DNA of 64,000 bases from an uncultured Rhodospirillales bacterium (GTDB lineage Bacteria; Pseudomonadota; Alphaproteobacteria; Kiloniellales; Kiloniellaceae), in the NCBI GenBank assembly GCA_913060675.1, contig CAJXUS010000003.1:62001-126000 (forward strand). The letters are read 5' to 3'. The notes below the pieces were generated by a model, which was not told the DNA's origin, did not search any database, and was given only the letters and a program-made list of their open reading frames with translations. Made by a program: the position numbers and the translations under genes. The first letter of the stretch is position 1; every line of letters starts with the position of its first letter. Positions 51,225-60,209 of this stretch are shown here, piece after piece.

Positions 51225-51251
51225 ACATAATCTTCCCTGCGGACGAGGGTT

Positions 51252-51280
51252 TATTTAGTGTAGTACCCTCCCCCTGTCAA
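51252..51280 (-). promoter_or_regulatory. Promoter of tRNA-Asp
   Basis: On the minus strand TTGACA (51275-51280, preceded by C), a 17-bp spacer and TAAATA (51252-51257) form a near-consensus housekeeping promoter. It would start transcription about 20 nt before the tRNA. Confidence 0.8.
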
Positions 51281-51568
51281 GCGACTGAATAGATTCTTCT
51301 TCGTTTTTTACATCTTTTTTTCAAGAAGGCTAAAAAAGGCAGAAAATCCTTTAGCTTCAATGTTCTACGAATCGTTCCCAATGGTAGAACTTTCACGACA
51401 AACACCCTTTTCCGGGCCTTTAATTGATAGTTTATCAAAATTATTTCGAAGCGATTCTATCATCTCAAAAGGCAACCATCGAATCAACTCTAACAGAAAG
51501 TTATTTTAAACAACCTCTCGAAATTTTGCTTCACAATTCGAGGAGCCAAAAAACATTACAACAACAAA
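51281..51568. other. Gene-free stretch between the two tRNA units
   Basis: Together with the promoter this is a gap of nearly 390 bp between tRNA-Asp and tRNA-Val. It is AT-rich. It contains GTTCTAC (51362-51368) and its inverse GTAGAAC (51384-51390), and a GCTAAA...TTTAGC pair near 51330-51355. I see no credible gene. Confidence 0.4.
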
Positions 51569-51600
51569 AAACGGCATCCCAAAATGGAATGCCGTTTTCT
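51569..51600 (-). terminator. Terminator after tRNA-Val
   Basis: AAACGGCATCCC (51569-51580) and GGAATGCCGTTT (51586-51597) form a 12-bp stem with one wobble and a 5-nt loop. On the minus strand it is followed by TTTGTTG. Confidence 0.88.
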
Positions 51601-51613
51601 AAAAGACGTCTAG

Positions 51614-51686
51614 TGGGCGATGACAGGCTCGAACTGCCGACCCTCTCGGTGTAAACGAGATGCTCTACCAACTGAGCTAATCGCCC
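51614..51686 (-). tRNA. tRNA-Val (TAC)
   Basis: Read on the minus strand, acceptor GGGCGAT pairs perfectly with ATCGCCC. The D arm is TAGCTCAGTTGGTAGAGC, the anticodon stem TCTCG/CGAGA encloses TTTACAC with anticodon TAC, and the T arm contains GTTCGAGCC. Discriminator A is followed by CTA, so CCA is not encoded. Leader and trailer sequences extend the acceptor stem (see findings). Confidence 0.96.
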
Positions 51687-51713
51687 ACCAGACGTCCTCG
51701 TCTGATGAAGAGG

Positions 51714-51742
51714 TTTTTAAGGTGATTCGGATACATTGGCAA
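51714..51742 (-). promoter_or_regulatory. Promoter of tRNA-Val
   Basis: On the minus strand TTGCCA (51737-51742), a 17-bp spacer and TAAAAA (51714-51719) fit a housekeeping promoter upstream of the tRNA. It lies between the tRNA and the hupB terminator. Confidence 0.55.
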
Positions 51743-51797
51743 GAGTAAAAATACAGAAAAATGACAATAAATGAAAAAAATAATACTGAAGGCAAAA

Positions 51798-51830
51798 AAA
51801 AACCGGTTGGCAATAAGCCAACCGGTTTTT
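51798..51830 (-). terminator. Terminator after hupB
   Basis: A 14-bp perfect inverted repeat (51798-51811 and 51817-51830) with loop AATAA has an ACCGGTTGGC core and A/T-rich outer arms. On the minus strand it ends in a run of T's. It closes hupB 20 bp after the stop. Confidence 0.95.
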
Positions 51831-51849
51831 CTATAACAACTACAAACAG

Positions 51850-52128
51850 TTATTTATTGTTCACAGCGTCTTTAAGGCCTTTACCGGCCTTGAACTTAGG
51901 CTGCTTAGAAGCAGGGATCTGGATAACTTCACCAGTACGTGGGTTACGGCCCTGTGACGCAGCACGTGCTGCAACACTGAAAGTACCAAAACCGACAAGG
52001 CGAACTTCATCACCACCAGTTAGCGCACCAGTTACGGCTTCAAATACACCATCGATTGCTTTACCAGCATCGGCCTTTGACAGACCAGTTTTCTCGGCAA
52101 CAGCTGCGACCAAATCATTTTTATTCAT
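51850..52128 (-). CDS. hupB: DNA-binding protein HU
   Basis: HU (92 aa) is a small histone-like dimer that bends DNA and shapes the nucleoid. It opens [22 protein letters not shown]. The DNA-contacting arm includes [29 protein letters not shown] with the intercalating proline in RNPRTG, and [12 protein letters not shown] ends it. A strong AGAGGGGGGG site precedes the ATG. The gene has its own promoter and terminator. lon-hup adjacency is conserved in proteobacteria. Confidence 0.97.
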   Translation of the reverse strand: MNKNDLVAAVAEKTGLSKADAGKAIDGVFEAVTGALTGGDEVRLVGFGTFSVAARAASQGRNPRTGEVIQIPASKQPKFKAGKGLKDAVNNK

Positions 52129-52196
52129 GTTGACCCCCCCTCTAATTTTACGGGTAAGATTGAAAAAGTATCTAACGACTTCTTGATTGTGCGGTG

Positions 52197-52226
52197 ATTG
52201 TAGATCGCTATTGGTTGTGACGTCAA
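52197..52226 (-). promoter_or_regulatory. Promoter of hupB
   Basis: On the minus strand TTGACG (52221-52226), an 18-bp spacer and TACAAT (52197-52202) form a near-consensus promoter about 70 bp ahead of the hupB start. Confidence 0.8.
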
Positions 52227-52294
52227 TGCAAGAAACGACCGAATCCCAAGGGTTTTGATAGCATTTTATCTATCTTGCCTCACAAAAAGCACAA

Positions 52295-54694
52295 CTAATG
52301 GGTAATTACCCCTTCACGATCACTTTCAAGATGCTTTTCAGGGCCTTTTTCTTCTACCCAATCCAATATGGGTGTTAGATTCTTTGATAAAGCAACCTTG
52401 AGGACCTCATCAACCGTAGCGCAAGGGATAACCTTAAGTCCTTGAAGTACATTATCAGGAATATCGGCTAAATCTTTCTCATTTTCGCTCGGAATAATAA
52501 CGGTCTTTATATTTCCTCTCAAAGCAGCAAGCATTTTCTCTTTCAAACCGCCAATCGGGAGTACTCTTCCTCGTAATGTTACCTCACCCGTCATAGCTAC
52601 ATCATGACGAATCGGATTTTCGGTCAATACAGATACGATAGAGGTAACCATAGCGACACCAGCCGATGGTCCATCTTTAGGAGTCGCACCTTCAGGAACA
52701 TGTACGTGAATGTCCTTTTTATCGAACAGGGAAGGCTTGATACCAAATTCAAGACTGCGGCTTTTGACAAAATACTCTGCAGCTTGGATCGATTCTTTCA
52801 TCACATCGCCCAGCTTACCAGTAGCAGATACCTTACCCTTACCCGCGACAGTCACAGACTCGATGGTTAAGAGCTCACCGCCAACTTCTGTCCACGCAAG
52901 CCCCGTCACAACGCCAACGAGGTCTTCCTGCTCAGGCTCACCGTAACGATATCTTTGAATACCAGCATAATCGCCAAGATTATCGACTGTAACGTGAATA
53001 GTTTCAGCTTCACCCATTTCGATGTTTTTGATTGCCTTACGTAATAGCTTGGCAATTTCACGTTCCAGGTTACGAACGCCAGCTTCGCGTGTGTAGTGTT
53101 GAATGAGCTTACGAAGCGCTTCGTCATCGATAGCCCATTCCCCGGTCTTCACACCGTGGTCTTTAAGCTGTTTAGGAATCAAGTGACGGATAGCAATCTG
53201 CAACTTTTCATCTTCTGTATAACCAGGAATACGGATAATTTCCATCCGATCCAGAAGAGGTTGCGGCATACGAAGAGAATTTGCTGTGGTTACAAACATT
53301 ACATCAGAAAGATCATAATCAACTTCGAGATAGTGATCATTAAAGGTATTGTTTTGCTCTGGATCCAACACTTCTAACAAGGCAGATGAAGGATCACCAC
53401 GCCAGTCATTGCCAAGTTTATCGATTTCGTCCAAGAGGAAAAGCGGATTAGAAGACTTAGCCTTCTTCATTCCCTGAACTACTTTACCTGGCATGGAACC
53501 AATATACGTACGGCGGTGACCACGAACTTCGGACTCATCCCGTACACCACCAAGGCTCATACGGACAAAGTTACGACCCGTTGCTTTAGCAATAGACTTA
53601 CCTAGTGACGTCTTACCAACGCCAGGAGGCCCAACGAGGCACAAAATTGGCCCCTTAACTTTGCGCATACGCTGTTGAACTGCCAAATACTCAAGAATGC
53701 GTTCTTTTACTTTTTCCAAACCAAAGTGTTCTTGATCGAGAATATCGCCAGCACCAGGAATGTCTTTTTTGATTTTAGAGCGTTTCTTCCAAGGAATAGA
53801 AAGCATCCAATCAAGATAATTACGAACAACCGTTGCCTCAGCAGACATTGGGCTCATATTTCGTAATTTTTTGAGCTCTGCAGTCGCCTTTTCATTCGCT
53901 TCTTTGGTCAGCTTTGTTTTCGCAATTTTTTCTTCAAGTTCCGCAAGTTCGTCGCGGCCATCTTCACCCTCGCCGAGTTCTTTCTGAATAGCTTTAAGCT
54001 GTTCATTAAGATAATACTCTCGCTGAGTTTTTTCCATCTGGCGCTTTACGCGATTACGAATTCTCTTCTCAACTTGTAGAACCCCGATTTCGCCTTCCAT
54101 GAAACCATAGATCTTTTCCAGACGCGCCGCGATTGTTTCACACTCGAGAAGTTCCTGTTTTTCAGAAATCTTGAGTGATAAATGAGAAGCAACCGTGTCA
54201 GCTAATTTTCCTGATTCATCAATTTGATTAATTGAAACAAGGACTTCAGGCGGAATTTTTTTATTCAGTTTAATGTATTGCTCAAACTGAGAGACCACAC
54301 TGCGTGTCAACGCATCCAGTTCACGTTCATCACCCTCTTCTTCTTCAAGAGGCACGGCTTCGGCCTGAAAGAAATCTTCGTTATCAGAAAATTTCGTAAT
54401 TTTTGCCCGGCGTACACCTTCAACAAGAACTTTTACCGTTCCATCAGGTAACTTCAATAACTGAAGGACAGTACCAATGGTTCCAACAGAATATATATCA
54501 GAAGGACTGGGATCATCCTGTGAAGCATTTTTTTGAGTAACAAGCATGATTTGCTTGTCCTCTTTCATTACATCCTCAAGCGCACGAACGGATTTATCCC
54601 GGCCGACAAAGAGAGGTACGATCATATGCGGGAAAACAACAATGTCACGCAATGGGAGTACGGGATAAATATCTCCGTGAGAAATTTCCAACAT
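52295..54694 (-). CDS. lon: ATP-dependent protease Lon
   Basis: Lon (799 aa) degrades misfolded and short-lived regulatory proteins. It has an N-terminal LON substrate domain ([22 protein letters not shown]), a coiled region, and an AAA+ module with Walker [16 protein letters not shown] and Walker [11 protein letters not shown]. The protease domain has the Ser677-Lys720 dyad in [11 protein letters not shown] and GGLKEKML; the spacing equals E. coli Ser679-Lys722. GTGAGGAT precedes the ATG. A heat-shock-like promoter lies in the gap after clpX. Confidence 0.97.
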   Translation of the reverse strand: MLEISHGDIYPVLPLRDIVVFPHMIVPLFVGRDKSVRALEDVMKEDKQIMLVTQKNASQDDPSPSDIYSVGTIGTVLQLLKLPDGTVKVLVEGVRRAKITKFSDNEDFFQAEAVPLEEEEGDERELDALTRSVVSQFEQYIKLNKKIPPEVLVSINQIDESGKLADTVASHLSLKISEKQELLECETIAARLEKIYGFMEGEIGVLQVEKRIRNRVKRQMEKTQREYYLNEQLKAIQKELGEGEDGRDELAELEEKIAKTKLTKEANEKATAELKKLRNMSPMSAEATVVRNYLDWMLSIPWKKRSKIKKDIPGAGDILDQEHFGLEKVKERILEYLAVQQRMRKVKGPILCLVGPPGVGKTSLGKSIAKATGRNFVRMSLGGVRDESEVRGHRRTYIGSMPGKVVQGMKKAKSSNPLFLLDEIDKLGNDWRGDPSSALLEVLDPEQNNTFNDHYLEVDYDLSDVMFVTTANSLRMPQPLLDRMEIIRIPGYTEDEKLQIAIRHLIPKQLKDHGVKTGEWAIDDEALRKLIQHYTREAGVRNLEREIAKLLRKAIKNIEMGEAETIHVTVDNLGDYAGIQRYRYGEPEQEDLVGVVTGLAWTEVGGELLTIESVTVAGKGKVSATGKLGDVMKESIQAAEYFVKSRSLEFGIKPSLFDKKDIHVHVPEGATPKDGPSAGVAMVTSIVSVLTENPIRHDVAMTGEVTLRGRVLPIGGLKEKMLAALRGNIKTVIIPSENEKDLADIPDNVLQGLKVIPCATVDEVLKVALSKNLTPILDWVEEKGPEKHLESDREGVITH

Positions 54695-54732
54695 ATATCC
54701 TCACAAGCTCGCTGGCTTAAAAACGGATTAGA

Positions 54733-54755
54733 GGGGGGCGACAAATCACCCCCCC
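54733..54755 (-). other. G6/C7 hairpin in the clpX-lon gap
   Basis: GGGGGG (54733-54738) and CCCCCCC (54749-54755) form a very stable hairpin with a ~10-nt loop. On the minus strand it lies after clpX and about 40-60 nt before the lon ATG. Only an interrupted T-run follows (TCTAATCCGTTTTT). It may be a clpX terminator, a lon leader element, or both. Confidence 0.6.
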
Positions 54756-54771
54756 ATAAAATATACTTCTT

Positions 54772-54802
54772 TATAGATATGAAACCTTACCTAACCTTCA
54801 AG
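54772..54802 (-). promoter_or_regulatory. Heat-shock (RpoH)-type promoter of lon
   Basis: On the minus strand CTTGAA (54797-54802) is followed, 17 nt after CTTG, by CATATCTATA (54772-54781). This agrees with the alphaproteobacterial RpoH consensus CTTG-N17/18-CYTATNTNNG except at two positions. It lies just after the clpX stop. Confidence 0.65.
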
Positions 54803-54826
54803 TCCTCAAACTGAGGATTTTTAAGA

Positions 54827-56092
54827 TTAGGAATCAGTGCCGGTATCTTCTTTGCTATCACCGTATATATAGAGAGGCTGAGCATTACCGAGCACAACTT
54901 CGCTATTAATAACGATTTCTTCGACACCTTTAAGGCTTGGTAATTCAAACATCGTATCCAGAAGAATTCCTTCCATAATGGATCGGAGCCCACGAGCACC
55001 TGTTTTACGTATGATTGCTTTTTTTGCAATTTCTAGCAAAGCACCATCAGTAAAGGTAATCGATATATCTTCCATCTCGAAAAGACGTTTGTATTGCTTA
55101 ACCAATGCATTTTTTGGTTGAGACAAAATCTCAACAAGAGCATCAGCATCAAGATCTTCAAGAGTTGCAACAACAGGCAAACGACCGACAAATTCAGGAA
55201 TAAGTCCGAATTTCAGGAGATCTTCAGGCTCAACCTCACGAAGGATATCCCCCATACGACGCTCGTCTGGGCCAACAACATCCGCACCAAACCCAATCGA
55301 TGATCCTTTTCCGCGACTTGAAATAATTTTATCAAGACCCGCAAAAGCGCCACCGACGATAAACAGGATATTCGTCGTGTCTACCTGGAGGAACTCTTGT
55401 TGAGGATGCTTACGCCCACCTTGCGGCGGAACAGAGGCAACTGTGCCTTCCATTATCTTTAGAAGCGCTTGCTGAACACCTTCACCAGAAACATCCCGCG
55501 TAATCGACGGATTATCAGATTTCCGACTTATTTTGTCGACTTCATCAATATAAACGATGCCACGTTGGGCTCGTTCAACATTGTAGTCCGCAGATTGTAG
55601 TAACTTTAGAATAATGTTTTCTACGTCTTCACCAACATAACCAGCCTCAGTAAGAGTGGTAGCATCGGCCATCGTAAAAGGAACATCCAGTATGCGTGCC
55701 AAGGTTTGAGCAAGAAGCGTTTTACCGCAACCTGTTGGACCAACAAGCATAATATTGGATTTGGCGAGCTCAACGTCGCCAGATTTATTCCCATGAGCTA
55801 AGCGCTTGTAGTGATTATGCACTGCGACAGAGAGCACTTTCTTAGCGTGCCTTTGTCCAATGACATAATCATTTAATACGTCACAGATATCCTGAGGGGA
55901 TGGAACGCCATCGCCAGATTTTACCAATGAGGATTTATGTTCTTCACGAATGATATCCATACATAGTTCGACACACTCGTCACAAATAAAGACGGTGGGT
56001 CCCGCAATAAGTTTGCGAACTTCATGCTGGCTCTTGCCACAGAAGGAACAGTAGAGAGTATTTTTCGAGTCGTTATCGCTCGATTTAGTCAT
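54827..56092 (-). CDS. clpX: ClpX, ATPase subunit of the Clp protease
   Basis: ClpX (421 aa) unfolds substrates for ClpP. The zinc-binding domain uses Cys15, Cys18, Cys37 and Cys40 (YCSFCGK and FICDECVEL). Walker A GPTGCGKT is at 118-125, Walker [10 protein letters not shown] near 179-187, and the pore loop GYVGEDVEN at 151-159. The ClpP-docking IGF loop is present as [36 protein letters not shown] is also typical. It lies 190 bp downstream of clpP. Confidence 0.97.
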   Translation of the reverse strand: MTKSSDNDSKNTLYCSFCGKSQHEVRKLIAGPTVFICDECVELCMDIIREEHKSSLVKSGDGVPSPQDICDVLNDYVIGQRHAKKVLSVAVHNHYKRLAHGNKSGDVELAKSNIMLVGPTGCGKTLLAQTLARILDVPFTMADATTLTEAGYVGEDVENIILKLLQSADYNVERAQRGIVYIDEVDKISRKSDNPSITRDVSGEGVQQALLKIMEGTVASVPPQGGRKHPQQEFLQVDTTNILFIVGGAFAGLDKIISSRGKGSSIGFGADVVGPDERRMGDILREVEPEDLLKFGLIPEFVGRLPVVATLEDLDADALVEILSQPKNALVKQYKRLFEMEDISITFTDGALLEIAKKAIIRKTGARGLRSIMEGILLDTMFELPSLKGVEEIVINSEVVLGNAQPLYIYGDSKEDTGTDS

Positions 56093-56282
56093 TGCGTATG
56101 AGCCTCGAAATCAATTCCCAACTAGGTCATGTTGACAGACAGACCCGACCCGCACAATGGGAAATTATCCAGTAACAAGCAAAATTATTAAGTATCACAC
56201 CTAAAGATTTTACTCAGTTTATTAAAGGGTAACAAACCTTCGTTAATGAACAGTTCCCAGTACGGGTCAATTATAAAAAAAA

Positions 56283-56924
56283 CTATGATGCGTTATCTTC
56301 AGCGTTTGGATCTACCTTACGATGAGAAACAACTTCATCAATCAAGCCAAACTTAAGCGCCTCTTCAGGGGTCATGAAGTTATCACGTTCCATACCCGCT
56401 TCAATCTTTTCAATTGGCTGCCCACAATGTTGAGCATAAAGACCGTTCAATCGAGCACGAGTTTTGATAATTTCTTGTGCATGGATTTCGATGTCAGTTG
56501 CCTGACCCTGAAAGCCACCTGAAGGCTGATGGATCATTACTTTAGCGTTCGGAAGCGCATAACGCTTACCTTTCGCACCGGCCATGAGCAACAGCGAACC
56601 TGCAGAAGCAGCCTGCCCCACACACACGGTTGAAACCTGTGGTTTGATGTACTGCATTGTATCATACATTGCCAAACCAGCAGTGACGACACCACCAGGA
56701 GAGTTAATATAGAAGGAGATATCTTTTTTGGGATTATCAGATTCTAGAAACAGCAACTGAGCACAAACCAAACTTGCGACCTGATCGTTAACTTGACCGG
56801 TCAAAAATATGATTCGCTCTTTCAGAAGACGAGAGTAAATATCATAAGAACGTTCGCCACGGCTTGTCTGTTCGACAACCATAGGCACGAGAGTATTCAT
56901 ATATATATCGCGTGGATCACTCAT
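56283..56924 (-). CDS. clpP: ATP-dependent Clp protease proteolytic subunit
   Basis: ClpP (213 aa) is the serine peptidase barrel of ClpXP. The catalytic triad can be placed at Ser107 ([12 protein letters not shown]), His132 (VMIHQPSGG) and Asp181 (MERDNFM). The N-terminal [26 protein letters not shown] is the usual processed opening. In alphaproteobacteria ClpXP degrades cell-cycle regulators, and clpP-clpX-lon adjacency is conserved. It follows the tig terminator. Confidence 0.97.
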   Translation of the reverse strand: MSDPRDIYMNTLVPMVVEQTSRGERSYDIYSRLLKERIIFLTGQVNDQVASLVCAQLLFLESDNPKKDISFYINSPGGVVTAGLAMYDTMQYIKPQVSTVCVGQAASAGSLLLMAGAKGKRYALPNAKVMIHQPSGGFQGQATDIEIHAQEIIKTRARLNGLYAQHCGQPIEKIEAGMERDNFMTPEEALKFGLIDEVVSHRKVDPNAEDNAS

Positions 56925-56999
56925 GGCTTCCCCTCAAAATAAAACGCGTGTCGTAGATTAACCAACGAGTTTAGGTCGTTAACTATACCTTACCAAAAA

Positions 57000-57036
57000 G
57001 TAATATGGGTTGCGCGAGAGATTCGCACAACCCATA
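57000..57036 (-). terminator. Terminator after tig
   Basis: TATGGGTTGCGCGA (57004-57017) pairs with TCGCACAACCCATA (57023-57036) with a single mismatch. On the minus strand it is followed by TTACTTTTTGG. It lies 30 bp after the tig stop. Confidence 0.85.
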
Positions 57037-57066
57037 CCACACGTTTAGTTTTCAAAAAGCCGAGAC

Positions 57067-58524
57067 TTAAGCGTCTGCATCAGCCTTTTTCGCTGCAGCT
57101 TTTTTAGCTGGTTTCTTTACAGGCTTTTTATCATCGTCTTTTTTTACAGCTTTCTTAGCTGTTGCTTTTTTAGCCGGCTTCTTCTTATCAGATTCGGCAT
57201 TTTCAGCTTCGATTTCTTTACGTAAATCTTCAGGTGAAATTGATTTCTCAGTAACTTCAGCTAGATCAACGATATAATCGACGACTTTGTCTTCAAATAC
57301 CGGGGCACGAAGATTAGAAAGAGCCTGCGGATTCTTTTGATAGAACTCAAACACAGCCTGTTCTTGACCAGGATAGTTACGTGCTTCTTGAAGCAGGGCT
57401 CCGTTAAGCTCTTCCTGAGTTACATCAATTTCGTTTTTGGTTCCAACTTCTGAAAGAAGAAGGCCTAGACGAACACGACGCACAGCAATTGCACGGTACT
57501 CTTCTTTGAGTTCATCTTCAGACTTAGAAGCATCTTCTTCATCAAGCTTGCCCTGCTCTTTGTCTGCTTCGATCTGTTTCCAGATACCGTCAAATTCAGA
57601 TTCGACCATTGATTCAGGAACATCAAAATCGTGATTTTCAGCAAGCTGATCTAAAACGTTACGTTTCAGGTGAGAATGAGCGATCCGGTCGTATTCGACT
57701 TTAACTTGCTCAGCAACACGCTCTTTAAGTTTTTCGAGGTTCTCTTCACCGAGTTTCTCAGCAAGAGCATCATCGATTTCTGCAGGAGCTGTTTCTTCAA
57801 TTTCTTTTACTTTAACTTCGAAGATTGCATCTTGACCAGAAAGCTTCTCGTTACCATACCCTTCAGGGAAGGTAACATTAACAGTTAAATCATCATCGAT
57901 GTTTGCGCCAACAACTTGCTCTTCAAACCCTGGGATAAACTGACCAGAACCAAGCTCAAGTTTAAAATCATCTCCGGCCATGCCAGGAAGTGCTTCACCA
58001 CCGACAGTGCCCTTGAAGTCGATCGTAACAACATCACCCGTTTTAGCTTTACGCTTTTTCTTCAATGGGTTTGTTGTTTTATGATTTTCAGCGATACGGC
58101 TCAAAGAATCGTCAACTTCCTCAGCAGGAACATCAACAGATAGCTTTTCCAGCTTCAGCTTTGCAAAATCCATTGGCTCGACATCAGGAATGATTTCGAA
58201 AGCAATAGTATATTCGAGATCTTTACCTTCATCGAAAGAAGTAACTTCGATTTTAGGCTGCATAGCAGGACGAAGACTGCGTTCAGAGATAACTTCCTGA
58301 GACGTTTCGTTAACCAGAGCTTCAAGCACTTCACCCATTACGTTTTTACCGTAACGTTGCTTCATCATAGCCATTGGAACTTTACCAGGACGGAAGCCAG
58401 GGAGCTTAACTTGTGTACTTAGCTCAACCAATCGGCTATCGATCTTAGCGTCGATGTCCGCGGAGGATACAACCACCGTAAATTCGCGTTTCAGATTGTC
58501 CGCGTTTGTCTCAGTTACCTGCAT
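57067..58524 (-). CDS. tig: Trigger factor with lysine/alanine-rich C-terminal tail
   Basis: Trigger factor binds the ribosome exit tunnel and folds nascent chains. The start at 58524 (MQVTETNADNLKREF) gives 485 residues; a longer reading adds 29 unconserved residues. The ribosome-binding signature LPGFRPGKVPMAMMKQRYG lies in the N-terminal domain, a FKBP-type PPIase domain (about 150-240, GDVVTIDFKGTVGGEALPG) follows, then the helical chaperone domain. The last ~45 residues are repetitive KKPAKKATAKKAVKK-type sequence, resembling histone H1 tails. Confidence 0.95.
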   Translation of the reverse strand: MQVTETNADNLKREFTVVVSSADIDAKIDSRLVELSTQVKLPGFRPGKVPMAMMKQRYGKNVMGEVLEALVNETSQEVISERSLRPAMQPKIEVTSFDEGKDLEYTIAFEIIPDVEPMDFAKLKLEKLSVDVPAEEVDDSLSRIAENHKTTNPLKKKRKAKTGDVVTIDFKGTVGGEALPGMAGDDFKLELGSGQFIPGFEEQVVGANIDDDLTVNVTFPEGYGNEKLSGQDAIFEVKVKEIEETAPAEIDDALAEKLGEENLEKLKERVAEQVKVEYDRIAHSHLKRNVLDQLAENHDFDVPESMVESEFDGIWKQIEADKEQGKLDEEDASKSEDELKEEYRAIAVRRVRLGLLLSEVGTKNEIDVTQEELNGALLQEARNYPGQEQAVFEFYQKNPQALSNLRAPVFEDKVVDYIVDLAEVTEKSISPEDLRKEIEAENAESDKKKPAKKATAKKAVKKDDDKKPVKKPAKKAAAKKADADA

Positions 58525-58628
58525 TTGCCGGCGGCGCCTTTCATATAACGATAAAAAGACCTGGAGGAACAAAAACAAGCTGCCCGGGCAGCGCTCGCCT
58601 TCCAGGGTCAAACAAATTATTTTCGAGT

Positions 58629-58714
58629 TGGTGCGGGTGAGAGGACTTGAACCTCCACGCCCATAAGGCGCCAGAACCTAAATCTGGTGCGTCTACCAAT
58701 TCCGCCACACCCGC
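58629..58714 (-). tRNA. tRNA-Leu (TAG)
   Basis: Read on the minus strand, acceptor GCGGGTG pairs with CACCCGC. The D arm is TGGCGGAATTGGTAGACGC, and the anticodon stem CCAGA/TCTGG encloses TTTAGGT with anticodon TAG. A long variable arm (CGCCTTATGGGCG) marks a class II tRNA. The T arm contains GTTCAAGTC. Discriminator A and CCA are encoded. It lies 104 bp before tig and may share its transcript. Confidence 0.96.
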
Positions 58715-58863
58715 AATCATTCTCGATTTGGAGGTGTTTAATGCATCAAGCCGGGGGACGCAACAAAGACTTTATAGTTTTTTGATTTTTTTTCATTTCA
58801 ACACCAAATACATTAAAGAAAATGGTTAAATCATAGGATTCATAACGATATTTAAAAATTGAC

Positions 58864-59595
58864 CTATGAACCGAACACATCTTTAAGAATTTCAGTTGTC
58901 CTTGCTACCGGATTCTTACGAATCTGCTCTTCTTCTTTCGCGAGATAATAGAAGAGACCATCTAGAGCTTTTCCAACGGTATAATTTGTAAGGTCAGACT
59001 TCACATCTGGAACAAAAGGAATCGTTTTGTAGCTAGAAATCATTTCCTCATATGATTTCACGGCTCCTACCTCTGAAAGTGTCTTATCAACAATGGGTTT
59101 GAACCGTGTTGTAAGATCAGGTGTCATCTTTTCTTGGAAATAACGTGTCGCTTCATCATCACGCCCATTGTAGATGCGCTTTGCATCATCCAATGTCATT
59201 TCACTAATTGCATTAAAGAAGAGTTCTTTGGCTTCAACTGCAGCTTTTTCTGCGCCACGATTAAGCTTTAACTCCAAATCATCCGCCATAGACGAGAGCC
59301 CGACCGTACGCAGCGCGCTTTGTACTTTCTTTAATGAATCAGGAAGGGGGATATGAATTTGAGAATCGCCATTGTAACCGTTCTGCAGACTAACTTGATC
59401 GATAACACGCTCAGAGCCAACGCGCAGGGCTTCTTTCAAGCCCGTAGAAACTTCACCGACAGATAAATCGCTTGTCTCACTCGTATCTCCGCCACCCAGT
59501 AACTTGAGGCCCTGCCCTAACAAATCACCTTGAGCGGGAACAGTTGTTAAAGAGACCCCTAAAACCAATGGAATGCTGAAAATGATTTTATACAT
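58864..59595 (-). CDS. DUF4197 family exported protein
   Basis: The 243-residue protein has a signal peptide (about 1-22, ending VPAQG) and then a helical DUF4197 domain. Recognisable pieces are VSTGLKEALRVGSERVIDQ, IHIPLPDSLKKVQSALRTVGLSSMADDLELKLNRGAEKAA-type content and a C-terminal TVGKALDGLFYYLAKEEEQIRKNPVARTTEILKDVFG segment. The family is widespread in proteobacteria and Bacteroidetes as a presumed periplasmic or lipoprotein product with unknown function. It is a single gene. Confidence 0.88.
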   Translation of the reverse strand: MYKIIFSIPLVLGVSLTTVPAQGDLLGQGLKLLGGGDTSETSDLSVGEVSTGLKEALRVGSERVIDQVSLQNGYNGDSQIHIPLPDSLKKVQSALRTVGLSSMADDLELKLNRGAEKAAVEAKELFFNAISEMTLDDAKRIYNGRDDEATRYFQEKMTPDLTTRFKPIVDKTLSEVGAVKSYEEMISSYKTIPFVPDVKSDLTNYTVGKALDGLFYYLAKEEEQIRKNPVARTTEILKDVFGS

Positions 59596-59753
59596 AATAA
59601 TACCCTAAATAACCTACAACGGCTGTGTAATAACTAAATTCTCTTATCAAGTAGTGAGAATATTGTGAAACACTAGAAGGTAAAAGAACGTATTTATACT
59701 TAACGATAATTTGGTAGCGGGCTACTTGCCGACTAGCTATAGCTATTCGAACA

Positions 59754-59787
59754 CACGAAAAGCCCTGAAAGAAAACTCTCAAGGCTT
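59754..59787 (-). terminator. Terminator after the 83-residue gene
   Basis: On the minus strand AAGCCTTGAGAG and CTTTCAGGGCTT (59776-59787 and 59760-59771) form a 12-pair stem including wobbles, with loop TTTT. TTCGTG follows. It begins 28 bp after the stop of the small gene. Confidence 0.7.
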
Positions 59788-59815
59788 ATTCAGCTAGGTT
59801 ATGAATTTAATTCGG

Positions 59816-60067
59816 CTAAATCGCTTCGCAATAACGTTCAGAAAAACTCGATATACCCAGAGTTCTAAAATCTTCGAACCCAGTACTCGTATCACCATCT
59901 ACCGAAATAGAAAAATGAACATGCGGAATACCAAATGTATCCGTCTTGACTGTTATAACCTTGGCGGTTTCAATAACCCTGTGTGGATTTACATAGCGAT
60001 ACTTATGGCCAACTTTAACTTCATCTGATTCGCGCTTGAACTTATAAATACTATCGACGAAAGACAT
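59816..60067 (-). CDS. Small uncharacterised protein, probably beta-barrel
   Basis: The 83-residue protein MSFVDSIYKFKRESDEV... has no signal peptide or membrane segment. Its middle (VKVGHKYRYVNPHRVIETAK, then VITVKTDTFGIPHVHFSISV) has the alternating strand pattern of small SH3/KOW-like barrels, followed by a short helical end (SSFSERYCEAI). It stands alone with a terminator after it and about 140 bp of AT-rich leader before it, which supports a real gene. I do not recognise the family with certainty and assign no function. Confidence 0.7.
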   Translation of the reverse strand: MSFVDSIYKFKRESDEVKVGHKYRYVNPHRVIETAKVITVKTDTFGIPHVHFSISVDGDTSTGFEDFRTLGISSFSERYCEAI

Positions 60068-60209
60068 ACTATTACCCTATTTGCGAACATACCTGTTTAC
60101 ATGACGAGGTCAGTATTAACAGGTAGCTATTAAATAAACGTAAATAAATAGATCAAACACTTGCTAATTTTTTTGTAAATTAAAGGGCTTAGCAAAAGAG
60201 GAGTATACT

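Noticed and set aside
51362..51377. GTTC-N8-GTTC pair between the tRNA genes, resembling an SOS box
   Set aside because: The spacer is 8, not 7, and no gene on either side fits SOS control. The GTTCTAC/GTAGAAC pair there echoes the lexA repeat but is short enough to be chance.
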